A stretch of 64,000 bases of DNA from Nemopilema nomurai (lineage: Eukaryota; Cnidaria; Scyphozoa; Rhizostomeae; Rhizostomatidae), in contig PEDN01001360.1 of NCBI GenBank assembly GCA_003864495.1, forward strand, positions 372,001-436,000. The letters are read 5' to 3'. The translations under genes and the position numbers were made by a program. Positions 1-11,771 of this stretch are shown here, in pieces (the first letter of the stretch is position 1; every line of letters begins with the position of its first letter). Under the pieces are notes generated by a model that had not been told where the DNA came from, did not search any database, and saw nothing but the letters and a program-made list of their open reading frames with translations.

Positions 1-1341
1 CAAGAAAACTGTGTTTTTGTAACACGGCAGGACCACTTGTAGGCTAAAGCATGTATGTAAAGAAACTTCTCAAATTTAATCTCGGAAAATTGCACCATGC
101 TGTAGGCAAAGAGGCAGCTTTGGTGGTTTAGTCATAAAAATACAGAACCCTTGTGATAAAAGTACTTGTGGAGCTTTACAGGTTATCCTGCATAAATATT
201 TTTCATTATTATCAATCTAAGAATTGTGAGCTTCGTTAAACACCTGACCATCTTGCTCGCGTGAAAGTTGGCCTTTGTCCTTTGATAAGTGGCTTAGTGT
301 CAGAAAGAATATAACCACGTGGCACTTGGAAAGAGTCGTGAAGCAGCCATTTCATCCTCCATATGAACTTGGTAATCAGTTTTCGACTGACTTGCAATAG
401 CAGGAAATTCTATTCCTTAAAGACTTGCTTAGGAAGCTAAAGCAATCACAAACGATGCCATTCCTATAAGTTTCTATACCTGTAACGCGTAGGCTGAACA
501 TAAACAAACCTTGGATATTTTTCTAGATTTTCTAATCGCATCAGATTTCTTGTTTCATAAATCATCCTCCTTTTAATTCTTCGCCTAAACCACGGCAGTC
601 ACATGTGACCCTTGCTAGTAAGGACTTTTACCTCCAGGCAAGGCCAATATGGCCCCTGGTATGTGTGGGTACATTTGAAATGGCCTAGCAATCCACTTGT
701 CGTAACTTCATTTAAATGCTTGAAAAATTGTCTCCCTTGTTTGCGTAATTAAACAGGGCATTGGATGTCCAAGGTCCATTTCAACTTGGAAGACAAAACA
801 TACCTAGCGATTTCGTAGCACATGTGACATAGAAATAATTAATTTCCTCAACTAAAATGGCCTAAAGCTTCTCTGAAAATTTCTCCAATAACGCATTGCT
901 TTCCGCTTCAAGGTTATAAATAAAAACACGTGAAATTGTCTGTTTTTTGGAACTGGACAAAACTGGAAATGTAAACAATACTTGATAGCATCCCTCGCCA
1001 GCGACATTCTTTTGTTTGCAGACGAAAGACGTCATAAGTCTGCCTGAGAGATGTTATTTTTGGCGCTCGTACGTGCACTGGAACAGTCTCGAAACTTTGG
1101 AATGTGCATCACTGCATGGACGACCTCGTTTTCGAGTTTGAAAGACCTGTTGGAACGTTGCAGAAAGGCGATCAGTCGCAGAGTTGTTTGCCTGAAGTGT
1201 TCGGAGGTCATAGAGCAGAGGTGACCACGACCAACGAAATTAAGGCATAGATCCAGAGCAAATAGGACATCTGAGGTATAAACACTGCATTGCTCTTCGA
1301 GTATAACGTATTTTCAGTGAGAAGTTTGGCCGATCTTTATC
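1..1341. other. Upstream region of first muscleblind-like gene, no gene seen
   Basis: No convincing coding region or RNA gene is visible on either strand. The last 200-300 bases are richer in G and C and probably contain the promoter and 5' untranslated leader of the gene starting at 1342, but no TATA box or other decisive element could be fixed. Confidence 0.5.
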
Positions 1342-2250
1342 ATGGAGAATCAAATAACAAGTAAAGGGAAAGTCAGAGATCCTCGGTGGCTTAGGATTGA
1401 AGTCTGTAGAGATCACCTGCGCGACGAGAAGTGCGAGCGGGGAGACGATCAGTGCCGATTTGCGCATCCAGACAAGAACTGTCTGGTTGTCAGTGGCAAA
1501 GTGACTGCATGTTACGATTCGATGAAGGGCAGATGCAATCGGGAAAACTGCAAGTATTACCACCCCCCAGAGCACTTGAAGAAGTACATACAGGCCCTAG
1601 GCAAGGCGTTCGAGCAGCAACGGCTAGCCGAGGAGCAATCGGGAGCCTATACAGGGGGGAGTATTCCAGTTCACTTCCCAATGTTGAGCGCACACCCCCT
1701 GGTGCATGTCAACCCGAACGCCATTCACGCACCGAGGCGACTGGACTTCTCAGACAAGCTGCCAATCTGCTGCTTCTTCGCGAATAATTCGTGCAAAAAA
1801 CGGGCCGATGACTGCCAATTTGCTCACCCACCACCGTCTGTAGACGTGGATCCCAATGGCTTTGTGACAGTGTGCATGGATTATATTGCCGATCGCTGCG
1901 ATAGGGAGAATTGTCGATACTTCCACCCGCCCTCCCACTTGAAGGCCCGAGTGAAGGCCATGCAATTGAGACACATCCCATTGTCGACCTCCAGCCCCCC
2001 GCAAGTGGACGGCGTTGGCAGCAGTTCAGTGCACGAGCCAATCGTCAACCAGGGGAACTTTGTGCCAGTCATGTCAACAGCACCGGGATTGGTGTACCCA
2101 TCACAAGTCACTTACGTTCGCGGGACAACGCCGCTTATGTTATATAACATGCAGACGCCATTAGGACACGTTACATTTCCTACTTATGGGCCTAGTAATG
2201 TGTTTGTCAACGGTACGCAGGTGCCCACCTCCTTGCCTTTAGCAATATGA
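1342..2250 (+). CDS. MBNL: Muscleblind-like CCCH zinc-finger RNA-binding protein, copy 1 (single exon)
   Basis: A 302-residue protein with two tandem pairs of CCCH zinc fingers, the full layout of vertebrate MBNL. Finger 1 uses C22, C31, C38, H42; finger 2 C57, C65, C70, H74; finger 3 C143, C151, C158, H162; finger 4 C178, C186, C191, H195. The segments CYDSMKGRC and CMDYIADRC are muscleblind hallmarks. The family binds YGCY-type RNA motifs and controls alternative splicing and mRNA localisation. Finger 1 is odd: C-x8-C where the family, and the paralogue at 9173, have C-x7-C. The tail (210-302) is low-complexity and rich in P, V, T and N. All four fingers lie in one exon, unlike the multi-exon vertebrate genes, so this may be an old retrocopy. 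The coding sequence is more GC-rich than its flanks. The ATG at 1342 sits just before the conserved DPRWLRIEVC block. Confidence 0.93.
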   Translation: MENQITSKGKVRDPRWLRIEVCRDHLRDEKCERGDDQCRFAHPDKNCLVVSGKVTACYDSMKGRCNRENCKYYHPPEHLKKYIQALGKAFEQQRLAEEQSGAYTGGSIPVHFPMLSAHPLVHVNPNAIHAPRRLDFSDKLPICCFFANNSCKKRADDCQFAHPPPSVDVDPNGFVTVCMDYIADRCDRENCRYFHPPSHLKARVKAMQLRHIPLSTSSPPQVDGVGSSSVHEPIVNQGNFVPVMSTAPGLVYPSQVTYVRGTTPLMLYNMQTPLGHVTFPTYGPSNVFVNGTQVPTSLPLAI

Positions 2251-2354
2251 TTAAATTTCTTTTAATAACCATAGGTTGTTTGGATTAAGAATTGAACCAG
2301 CACAGAACTGAATCTAAGACGGTGTCATTGATAGAACAAGGGCAAACACACCTG

Positions 2355-2360
2355 AATAAA
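2355..2360 (+). terminator. Poly(A) signal of muscleblind-like copy 1
   Basis: An exact AATAAA about 105 bases after the stop codon at 2250, the usual place for a cleavage and polyadenylation signal. Confidence 0.6.
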
Positions 2361-5300
2361 GGCTAATGAGACCCTTGCCCTTCAACTTATCGCACCAAGA
2401 ACAATTGCTATTCTTTTTCGCGCTAGCGGTAGAAACATTCTAATTATGAGCAGAGAGTAGTTGAAGGATGGCAAAGTGTAAATTGAGTGGAATCAATATC
2501 CGTTGAGAGCGTAATGAATCAGAGATTGAAGGGTAATTGGTAGGAAATCTCATATGGATTATCTATTATCTACAAAGTTAATGTGGGATACTAAACTCAG
2601 TAAATAAGGTCAGTTCATTTGCCCTTGTTGACTTAAAATGATATGTCCAGTAAGAATATCGAGCCTCCTTGACAGGTTTTCATAGAGGTATGCACAAAGT
2701 TTATTAAGAAAACTGTTCTGAGGATGTTTTGAATACAAATCTAGAAATATTGAACGAGCAAGTAGGTTTATGGACGTCCCTAGTAATATTTGATCCAGCC
2801 TCATTGCGAAATAAGAGGATTATATTTTTGGTAATGTCCATATTTTTCAATGCCAATTAATCTCGCTGTTGACAGCACCAGTGATCGTTTTTGCATTTAT
2901 ATTAAATATGATTGTAACAATAATACTCTATTTGGAAATTTAATCATTTCGGGGCTCTAAATTCACCACGTGCTAGATTTAGGAACACGATGCAAAACTC
3001 TTGAAGGTAGAGCTCTTAACAATTTGCTGTTCTGTGAAGAAACAATGTCAGGGGTCAGGATTTGTTTTTGCCGATGCAGTGGATTGAACTTCAGAGGAAT
3101 TTTGCTGGGCAATTTTCTTTGAAAAGAAAACAAAAGTTGCATCATGTAGATAGGCCTATATTTGTATCTAAGAACGCCACACACTGTACTATTAATTTTT
3201 CTTTACAATTTTTTCTTAACTTTTTAACGTCAACGATCCGTTGACGTAAGAATTTCATGAAAAGATGTATGTTTTTAACTTGTGTCAAGTTAAAGTTTGT
3301 CGTCGTAAACATTTGAACGGTAAAAATCGATATGAAGGCCCTTGAAATTCTGCATACTTGCATTTTCTGGTCACCATTTGCATGGCATTCTTCGACAGAT
3401 ATGCGATGCCTGATATCAATTTCTTTGTATATCAATTTGCACGCAGAGCTCTGCCAGAAGACTGTGTCCTTTTAGAGTACGACTCAGGAGGAGTAAGGTT
3501 TAACCGTTGAAAGGGCGGGAGCAAAATAGGGGTAATTTTTGAGCTACATAGTTACCCGAAACAGGTAATCTGCATTTTGAAGATTCTAAAAAGCTGCGAA
3601 GATGGGACTTTCGATGTATGACTTTTCTAAAAGAATGGTGAAAACTAAGATGCAAATGGGAAGCAGCAAAACTGACTACCATTGCTCGACGTGGCGATAT
3701 TTACAACTTGGATGTTTTAGGCCTAATATCAAGCCGCCATTTTAATGTTAACGAACTAACAGTTGATGGCAGGTACCAAGTTGTACATTGCGGGCACCAT
3801 TGAGGAATATGACAGAGAATCGGCTAAATGATGCTTATGAAATAACCAATAAATGTTAACTTTTTTCTAAACCTCCAGGAGAGTATCTTGAGAGTATCTA
3901 GTTTGACTCCAGGATTTGCGTATGTTATATTCACAAGAAAATTTGGCTGAAGATTTTGAGTAAAATGCTGTGTTATCGGTCTTGTAGAATAACTAGACGT
4001 GACTTGGAGAACGTGACCCATTAAAAAGGTCTAGAGATTCTTTCTCGTTGAATGCTTGCGATTTCCCTGTCCTGTTGGTAAGGAAATCGAAAATGTGCAT
4101 GCTTAATTAAGGAAATGAACTTTGCACCCAACCCAACAAAGAATAAGTAGGAAGTAGGAAATGTTTTGCACTGGTCCAAATAGTGACCCAGACGAACTTG
4201 GCCACTTACATTGCCCCAATTATGGCCATTTGTATTACTTTTGTTGTCGATAATGGGTACTTTTTACCTGCCCCATGTATGTTTGTGACCTCTGAGGTCA
4301 TGAGACGCCGAAAGTACCGTGACAACCACAACGCACGTCTGAGTCACAGGGTGTCCATGTACGAACGGGCATCCATTGATAAGAATCTTCTGGACGGGGT
4401 GCAGGACATGAGACTTTGAACTGCGTTTCCAATATTGAGAACAGAAAAGGTTGTACTCGTGCTAGTTGTTGAATATTTGAGTACTGGAGTCTCTGAGAAG
4501 CTGTTGTATCGCGAGGACAAGAAAGACCTGTTGTGGTGTTGTGGTAAGTCCGTCCAGTTGTCTCCCATTACTCATCATGTTGTTGTTGTAGTGCTATTCG
4601 ACCGGTTACTTGAGTTTACTTTGAACTTTTCGAAGTAAGCCAAGGTATAGCTAAGGTCACAGGCCAAAGATTGTTTTGCCAACTGTATATATAAGACAGG
4701 ATCCTATTTTATAAATTGGTCTATAAACACAGTTCGTCACAACAAAATTGCAGCACCGGTGCAAAACGCCACGGTGCCGGGTTATATATAGGGGAAAATA
4801 GACGTTCCAAAGGGTCCCTGGGCAGTTTCTTCCTGCCTTGCAACCCTAAAGATTTATTTTGATAACGCTTATTCCAACTGTTTGAATCTAGTCTTGCAGG
4901 TACTGTCCGCCATATTGACTGTGTTTACAAAAGTAATCCCTCGTTAACTGCAGCAAGTATTTCTCAGGGGATTCTTCTATTATTCAAAAAATTGAATAAA
5001 AAACTGCTTAACTGTTCTAGTTATCGTGTTTACATCGCTCCCAATCATAAGGGAGCCCAAGCTTTTTATTCATTTGGCTTTGTCATGATGCGAAAAATTC
5101 TTTTCAGCGACATGAGCTGAAAAAGACGTACTTTGATTTTTGCAACCTCAGCTCAAAGTTGGCTCTTTTTCGACAAGCATTGCGTTCCAAGTTAAGGCTT
5201 TTTGCAACAACTTGCGCTTTTGCTCCAATCTGGAACTTTATTATACCGCCTTCCTTTTATAAGAAGTCTATTCAAAAGGCAATAGCCCCATGGAAAATTG

Positions 5301-5801
5301 CATTACGTAGCATGCCATTTTTAGTACCAAACCAAGCTAATAGCCAAAAACTAGACCGAGAACCATGTAAAAGACTGTTATAAAGAGACCCGCGCGAGGA
5401 GTCTTTTATGCTAGGCGAAAAGTGGCTTGTACCCTTTCCTCTTGTCCCGGTGAAGTTTATCTTGTACCCTATGTTCCGATGGGTAGGGGTGCAGTCCATT
5501 TAAATGGCAGAAGGCATAATTGACCAGCTTTACAGGGGATGAAAAATTTTCACTCAACAGGTAAGATTTTTTGCCTCTGCGTATTAGAAAATAGACCTCT
5601 CTCCGGCCTCTTAGTTTCGGTACGCTCAAAAAAGGTTGCGTCCTGCACGTATGCCAAGAACTATTAGCAGCTTTGCCAATGTCCCTTTGGCGGCTTATTA
5701 GTGATGTCATTTCTGAATATGGTGTCTGACGCAATTCCTGCTTAAGAGCAAGTACATTGCATTTCGTGCACGAGACTGAATCCTACCAGGAAGGAAATCC
5801 A

Positions 5802-6100
5802 AATAAAGGGAAGAAGGAAGTCAATAGGTGATCTTTGAAAACAGCACGCATTTTACATAAAACTAATCAAAGACTTAGTATTCTGTTCCTTAATTCTTTT
5901 TAGCTGATTCAAGAACTAAATGTTGCATATAGCGTTCTTTAGTATTTGTACAAAAAGCCGAATGCGATAAGATAAAGGAGAAGAAGGAACTCGATAAGGT
6001 AATCTTTGCAAAACACGTGCACTTTTTTTAGAAAATTAGCTGCAGTACTTTTTTCTGAATTTTTAGCTGATTTTAGAACAAAATGTTTTTATAGGATTCT
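5802..6100. repeat. Imperfect two-copy tandem duplication, about 170-bp period
   Basis: Two diverged copies follow each other. Each begins with an AAAGGGAAGAAGGAA-like block (about 5803 and 5973), followed by a GTGATCTTTG or GTAATCTTTG block, and later a TTTTTAGCTGATT block with an AACTAAATGTT or AACAAAATGTT block. Copies differ by substitutions and small indels. No protein-coding potential was seen. Confidence 0.6.
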
Positions 6101-7542
6101 CAAATACCTAAGTCCGGAACCTCTCTATACGCAATGATCCACTTGAGAAACATGTCACCACATGTTTCTCAATTTCAAGCAGCTAGGATTTAGATACAGG
6201 TATGTGCTGCATACCCTATTTTGGCTAGAGGTAGCTAGAAGAAATGATTTCACAAGAAACGCTCGAAACAGCAACCTTAGTTGAGTGAATAACTAGCTGG
6301 GATCTATATTAACACTCCAAGGTGCTGCAATTAAAAATGTGGCCACTTTATTATGCCATGGTAACAAGATCAACTCTTTTGCTGGTAGTGGCAACCCTCA
6401 TTTTGCTGTTTGACCCAATAATAAGTAAATAACCTTTTATTTTTATGTAAAATAAATACTTATTTTCATCTTCTTCGAATTAGCTGTTGCCATTTAAAGG
6501 AAGCTTTTCTTAGAAAGCTGTAGCTTTCTAATAAGTGAATATTGCCTGAATGACAATGATTCTCAAGATTAAGGGATGAGCGCAAGATCTGCTGGGCAGA
6601 TATGGATTTAGATGAATGAGAGTACTCCCTGGCAGATTAAAAACTTCTATTTTGGGGTGTTTTAAAGAAGAGGTAAAATGGTTTTGCATTTTTCAGGATA
6701 CTGCATTCATGTAAAAAACATTTGGTCATTATACTGGGAAACTAAATACCCTCCAATACTGGGTTCATGTTCTCATCAGTATATTTCAAATCCACTTAAT
6801 TGTTTTCATAATAACACTTTAGCAGATCAAATGATTTCAAGGGCAGAAACAATATGCTAAGCATGGCGAAAATCTAATCGACCTGATAATCTAGTGAGTG
6901 TTGTACATTGCCAAGGTTTTGCCATGGGAACTCAACATAAGAATTTGTCTTCGTTTCGTCTTTGGTATTAAGCCTCCTTTGCATGCATTCCACACTTTAA
7001 AATTGAGGTAAAGTTAGAGGCTAGTTTGCAGTTTCCTGAGGTATTCGTGTGGCTGTTGTTTTCAAAGCATAACTTTAATGAAATTATAAGTCAAACGGGA
7101 AAGAGCCAATCCACTAATCGTTTTATATTGTGAAGCGCGGTGGGCTACATTAGATCCCCAAATTGCAGGACTATAAAAATATCGACCCTTAAAAATTGGT
7201 TATTACTTTAAATCTCAAGTCTGTAGGCTCAGTAACTCAAAACTTTATGGGTTCTGCCGTAGCCCACCCCCTTGGGGCCCATTTCTATAAATGACTCCAT
7301 GCTGGCGCTGTCAAATTGCACCACTGGACCGCGTTAATCCTATGTCCGTTTTTGTCTCTCCGCTTTTGATGGAATTGTTGTTTCTTGTTGACGGAGGGTT
7401 TAGAATGAATTGCATTATTTCGTTGCATTAATTTTTATAAAAAACATAGTGATCAGAAAGAATTTAATCAGAATATTTTAAGCAGCTACGATTTGAATTA
7501 AATTTCTATTGCCCATGAACAATAAATTGTTTATTTGATATT

Positions 7543-7713
7543 ATGCAACCAAAGAATAAACTAAAAGTTCAGTGTGGAGTTTGTGGAACTGATTTTGACC
7601 AACGCTATAGAACAGCACATAGCGAAATACAGCATCGTAATATTTTATTACAAAATAAAGCTATATGTAAAATGAGTGGTACAGCCCCTAACATTGTGAA
7701 AAAGGCATTTTAG
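7543..7713 (+). CDS. Small ORF with a C2H2-like zinc-finger pattern, possible transposon remnant
   Basis: An ATG-to-stop frame of 56 codons in otherwise non-coding DNA. It reads C11-x2-C14 then H26-x4-H31, with FDQRYR between the pairs, which resembles a short zinc knuckle of the kind found at the N terminus of some transposase-derived proteins. No splice sites were found that extend it convincingly. It could be a decayed mobile-element fragment, a single exon of an unseen gene, or chance. The family is not identified. Confidence 0.3.
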   Translation: MQPKNKLKVQCGVCGTDFDQRYRTAHSEIQHRNILLQNKAICKMSGTAPNIVKKAF

Positions 7714-9172
7714 ATGCAATTGACATGACTTAATAAATCTTACCTGTTATCGTTATATATATCTATTGCCTTATGATAGATAGTTATATATATAATATAT
7801 AGTTTTATCCTACAAGATTCTACCTCCCTATATAGGATAGAAGTAAATAATATGAATAAAGAAAAAGCATCCTTTTAAAATACTTGAAGTTGAAGAGCTT
7901 TAGAGGACTGAATTTGAATTCTATGATAAGGCAATTCTCTGATACAAAATATAGGATGTGATAGAATGTACACGTGCTTATGAATGAAGAATGTAATTTA
8001 AACCAGATGGAGAAATAAGTACAGATTTTCATCTCACCAGAGAGATTTGTGGTTCTTTGTGGAAGTTGTGATCTCCTCATAAAATTCTTTTCAACTTCTC
8101 TCTTGACCCCTTCTTTTCCAATTAATTAACAAAACATCCCATAAAACAACAATGAAGGATTTCTCTGTTTGAAATTTGCAACACGATTATTCACATTAAG
8201 AAATTTCTTTTATCATATGTGTGTTTATGCTTAAGGCTAGCTATAATGAGATGAGTATAAAGTTGGTAATTATAAAGGAGCTAGGAATCCGAACCTAGGG
8301 TTATTTCCAAATATCAATTTCCTCGGTACAGTAGAGTTACAGTTCGAAACAAAATTCCTCAGATAAAATGAAAATTTTCATCATTTTATGCCCCTCCCCC
8401 AATTTACTCACTTTTTTCTTCCCTGCTTTCAGCTGTTACCAATTTGAATCATACATCACTGTTCTTAAAAGTGCTCAGTGTCTTTTACACTGTAGTTCCT
8501 ACTTGCAGAGTAATAATTATTGTAAAAAACAAATGTGAAGGGATTATGCTTCGTAGACATACATATAAATATGAAACATTATGTTTTGAAGCATGTAGAA
8601 GGAAACATGACTCATAGCAAGTTCCTCCTAGACCATAAACTGTTGAAAAGTTACTTTCGTATGCCAAAATAACGATTTTAGTATGTTTTCATCCATGCTT
8701 TCCAAAAGTAAGAAAATCATGGTTCTTCTGTAGGCTCACATTTAAAGTTTTGATCAACAGCTTTTTCATAAATTAATCTATCCACGAATTTTTTTTCATG
8801 AATAGATTTCAGACCCAAAGTGCATTCTCTGGAGTATCAATTTTTGGTACTCTCATGCCAGATTTTAATTCTTAAATCGACAAAATTATCTAAAAACATT
8901 ATTGTTTGTCAATGCTCAAAGTCGGTTGCCAAGGCGTGGGTGTGTTCTTAAAGGAGTTTTTTGAAACCGGGTCTTCAAGGTGCCTCGACGGAGGAGATGC
9001 TAGTGGTCGCATTCATGAAGCAACGTGGGCAAAGCCAGTGATTCAAATCTACTTTGTGCATTTAGTGTCTTTGATAGCTTACAAAGCGCTGCTTGTTAAT
9101 TTTTTCTTTGATTTTAATGTTTATTGTGTACTGTTAGGCCCAATGAACATCTGGCCTAAGAATTAAGCCACG

Positions 9173-9871
9173 ATGTCTTCAGATGAAGGTGGCGAAGGTG
9201 ATAGGACAAAGGACTTGAGGTCTGTACAAGGGACAAAGGTGAAAGATCCTAGGTGGCTGAGAATCGAAGTCTGTCGAGATTTTGCAGCTGGAAAATGCAA
9301 GAGGAAAGAAACAGAATGTCGGTTTGCACATCCGAGTAAGAGCTGCATTTTGGAGAATAGAAAATTGACTGTTTGTTATGATTCAATGAAAGGTAAATGC
9401 ACCCGGGAAGCGTGCAAGTTTTACCACCCACCGTTCCACATAAAAGAGTACCTCTTGGCATTGGGGAAGGCACTTGAACAGCAAAGAATGGAGCAAGAAC
9501 GACAAGTAAATCTAGATGATGTGGAACAAAACTCAAAGGAAGAGTCGTCTTGCAACAGGCCTTCCTATCAAAGATCTGATAGCGAACCATTTTGTTACAC
9601 ACGACAAAGCGGTGGTATTTGTGGAGCTAATGGCTTCTCAAGCGAACAGCAAGCTGCATATTTAATAACGAATCCAGTGGACCCAGTTTATGTCCCCAAT
9701 TCAGGGTTCGCAATGACCATGCCACCTGTTCAGCTTGCTGCTTACTCTCCACAGCATACACCTAACCAGAGTACTTATCAACAAGCACAGTTTCAAGTGA
9801 GAGGCTCAATTTCGTTTCCTCAACATAGAGAGTTTCCAAGCTACGTTCCACGCTGTGAACGCAGGCTATGA
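9173..9871 (+). CDS. MBNL: Muscleblind-like CCCH zinc-finger protein, copy 2 (one finger pair, frame broken)
   Basis: A 232-residue frame with one CCCH pair: finger 1 C34, C42, C49, H53 (normal C-x7-C-x6-C-x3-H) and finger 2 C68, C76, C81, H85. It shares DPRWLRIEVCRD, CRFAHP, CYDSMKG and ALGKA-EQQR blocks with the gene at 1342, so the two are paralogues. Unlike copy 1 it has no second finger pair; residues 110-232 are Q, P, Y and S rich. There are no introns. The frame stops at 9871, but an overlapping frame continues with the same composition to 10064, so the true protein is probably about 297 residues and a one-base indel (assembly error or real lesion) is likely between about 9800 and 9870. 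A protein with only one finger pair could still bind RNA, as invertebrate muscleblinds with two fingers do. Confidence 0.85.
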   Translation: MSSDEGGEGDRTKDLRSVQGTKVKDPRWLRIEVCRDFAAGKCKRKETECRFAHPSKSCILENRKLTVCYDSMKGKCTREACKFYHPPFHIKEYLLALGKALEQQRMEQERQVNLDDVEQNSKEESSCNRPSYQRSDSEPFCYTRQSGGICGANGFSSEQQAAYLITNPVDPVYVPNSGFAMTMPPVQLAAYSPQHTPNQSTYQQAQFQVRGSISFPQHREFPSYVPRCERRL

Positions 9872-10064
9872 ACGCTTGAACGTACCAACAAACAGTTTTG
9901 TTTATCGAGATGTCAACAGCTACCAACCAGTAGTGCCACAAACAGTGCTGGTGCCAGTTTGGCAACCAGTTTACAATGCCAACAGTTTGGGCCACGGAGA
10001 ATATGTGCCAACGCAAAATGTCCCTGTGTTTGCGCATAGAATATACAGACCAAACAGCATTTGA
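9855..10064 (+). other. Frame-shifted continuation of muscleblind-like copy 2
   Basis: Overlaps the end of the preceding frame in another phase and reads about 69 residues rich in V, P, Y, N and Q (NSYQPVVPQTVLVPVWQPVY), the style of a muscleblind C-terminal tail. No plausible splice pair joins the two frames: the best GTGAGA donor to CATAG acceptor would leave only about 32 bases of intron. A single-base indel is the simplest explanation. Confidence 0.6.
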
Positions 10065-11594
10065 CAAACTTGATTAATTGGTTGATCAATGGTATATTCA
10101 TTGATGAATCTGTTATTTATCCTAGCTTTACTTTTCTGAATATATTTCATTAGATAAATATTACGTTTTAAATGCTGTTGTTATGTTTCAGTTTAAAGTT
10201 CTATCAATAAGCAAGAATTAGTAGCTAGTAACATTAACATTTTGCTTGTTTTAAAGAACCAAGAAATCGAAATTTACCGCGTACTTTTTTCTGCTACAGT
10301 CTTTCCATGCAGCAAGTTATCCGAAACGGTTTTTTATTTGTTTTGTGAAGTTAACATCTATCTCCCATTTTGACAATGTAATTGTTCTTGGAAAAAAGCT
10401 GGTATTCTAATAGCAGCAAATTCTTCTAAATTTCCATTGAAACATTTGTTACCTCCATTTATTTATACCTATACCATTTATTCAAGTCCATAGCCATGTC
10501 CCAACAAAATATAACTACAGTAAAAGAAAAGCAAAGTGAATTGTACCCCGAGTCAAAGAAACCTTTACCTCTAACGTTGAGCGTTAGCATATTACCATTA
10601 TAGAAATTGCATAAGGATGAAGCTCCTATTCTTGATCATTGATAGCAGCAGGAGTAATATTTCCTTTTTATATACTACAAATATTATTTTTAAAGGTACT
10701 GTTCCTGGTAACCATCATAGAACTTGCAGTCGTTAATTAGGCCAAATTGTATATTCCATTTATTTAACTAAATAAGAGAATTTCAACTAAAGCTGCCGGA
10801 CAGTTTTTTAAGTAAGAATTTTACTCATGAGCAGTCTCTATTGTAATTGAAAATAATGCATGGAATGCTATTACGCGTGATTGCAAGTCCCAGTTACATG
10901 TTAGCCTTTAATTCATGTTCGTTTCCTACAAGGCTGTGAAGATTGGCCACTTTTGAAGTGAAACATGATACGGGTATTTAACAATTTGCGTCACATATAT
11001 CTCGTCTGTAAAGCTTTAGATACATAAATTTCTTATCCATTATATACCAGACGTTGACAAAAAGTTCAATCGACTGAAAAGGTTGGTCCTTAGCCATTAT
11101 CATAGCAGTTGTAAACATAAGGCCTTTTAATTGTGATCTAGAAATCATCTTCGTTTCATCCAATCAAGTGCCCGTTATTTTGTTTCATTTCAAAACTTTG
11201 TCTCCATCGATCCTCCAAAAATTGAAAATTTGTATCAGTGTAAGTAGATTTATGCTGGTAGCAGATAACAACTGTTAATTTTATTTCCTATATAAAGTAA
11301 CTAGATTTGCTATTTCCTACTTAAAGTAATTAAATTTGCTAGTAGTCTGTAGAACCAATGTTTCGATTTTTCTTCCGTCACGTTTTTAGTTTTTACTAAG
11401 GATCTTTTGCTGTTAGTATCAATGCATTGAAAAACATCAGTATAAGTTACTGTTCAGCAAGCCAGCAATTTTTATTTGTTAACCAAGGCTGTGGTTTGTG
11501 GCAGCTATTCAGCTGATGTGGGCCTGGAGCTGTTGTGCCCTGAGGAATTCACCCGAGTATTTTCATTAAAGTTTCCAATTATACAGGCTAGCAA

Positions 11595-11771
11595 AGTCTT
11601 TCGATTGACCAAATTTCCAGCCATATCAATAGAAAGCGTACCCAGTTTGATGTCCAGTTTATATGGCCAACCACCTTGATCTTTGACGCCCGACCAAGCG
11701 AGCATCGCCACACCAGAAAGTGCCACAAGGACAATTTGCTTAGTTTTTGTTGGACAAGTAGCTGGAAAAAA
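11595..11771 (-). other. Possible orphan coding exon with a hydrophobic N-terminal segment
   Basis: On the minus strand a strong acceptor (polypyrimidine then TTTTTTCCAG) is followed by an open frame reading TKTKQIVLVALSGVAMLAW, like a signal peptide or anchor, then SGVKDQGGWPYKLDIKLG. A possible GTATAA donor follows after LLAC. No partner exon was found, so this may be one exon of an unrecognised gene or chance. Confidence 0.22.

Larger units (their letters stand above)
2361..9172. other. Intergenic region, mostly without recognisable genes
   Basis: About 6.8 kb of AT-rich sequence between the two muscleblind-like genes. Two items are listed separately: an imperfect tandem duplication near 5.8-6.1 kb and a short zinc-finger-like reading frame at 7543. 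YY1-like CCGCCAT motifs occur near 3734 and 4909. The last 270 bases hold a reading frame that ends six bases before the next ATG and is most likely 5' leader; a possible acceptor (ACTGTTAG) near 9137 may mark a leader intron. Confidence 0.5.

Noticed and set aside
8270..8310. tRNA-like TTCGGATTCC segment on the minus strand
   Set aside because: Resembles a T-arm but no A-box, anticodon arm or acceptor stem could be built around it.
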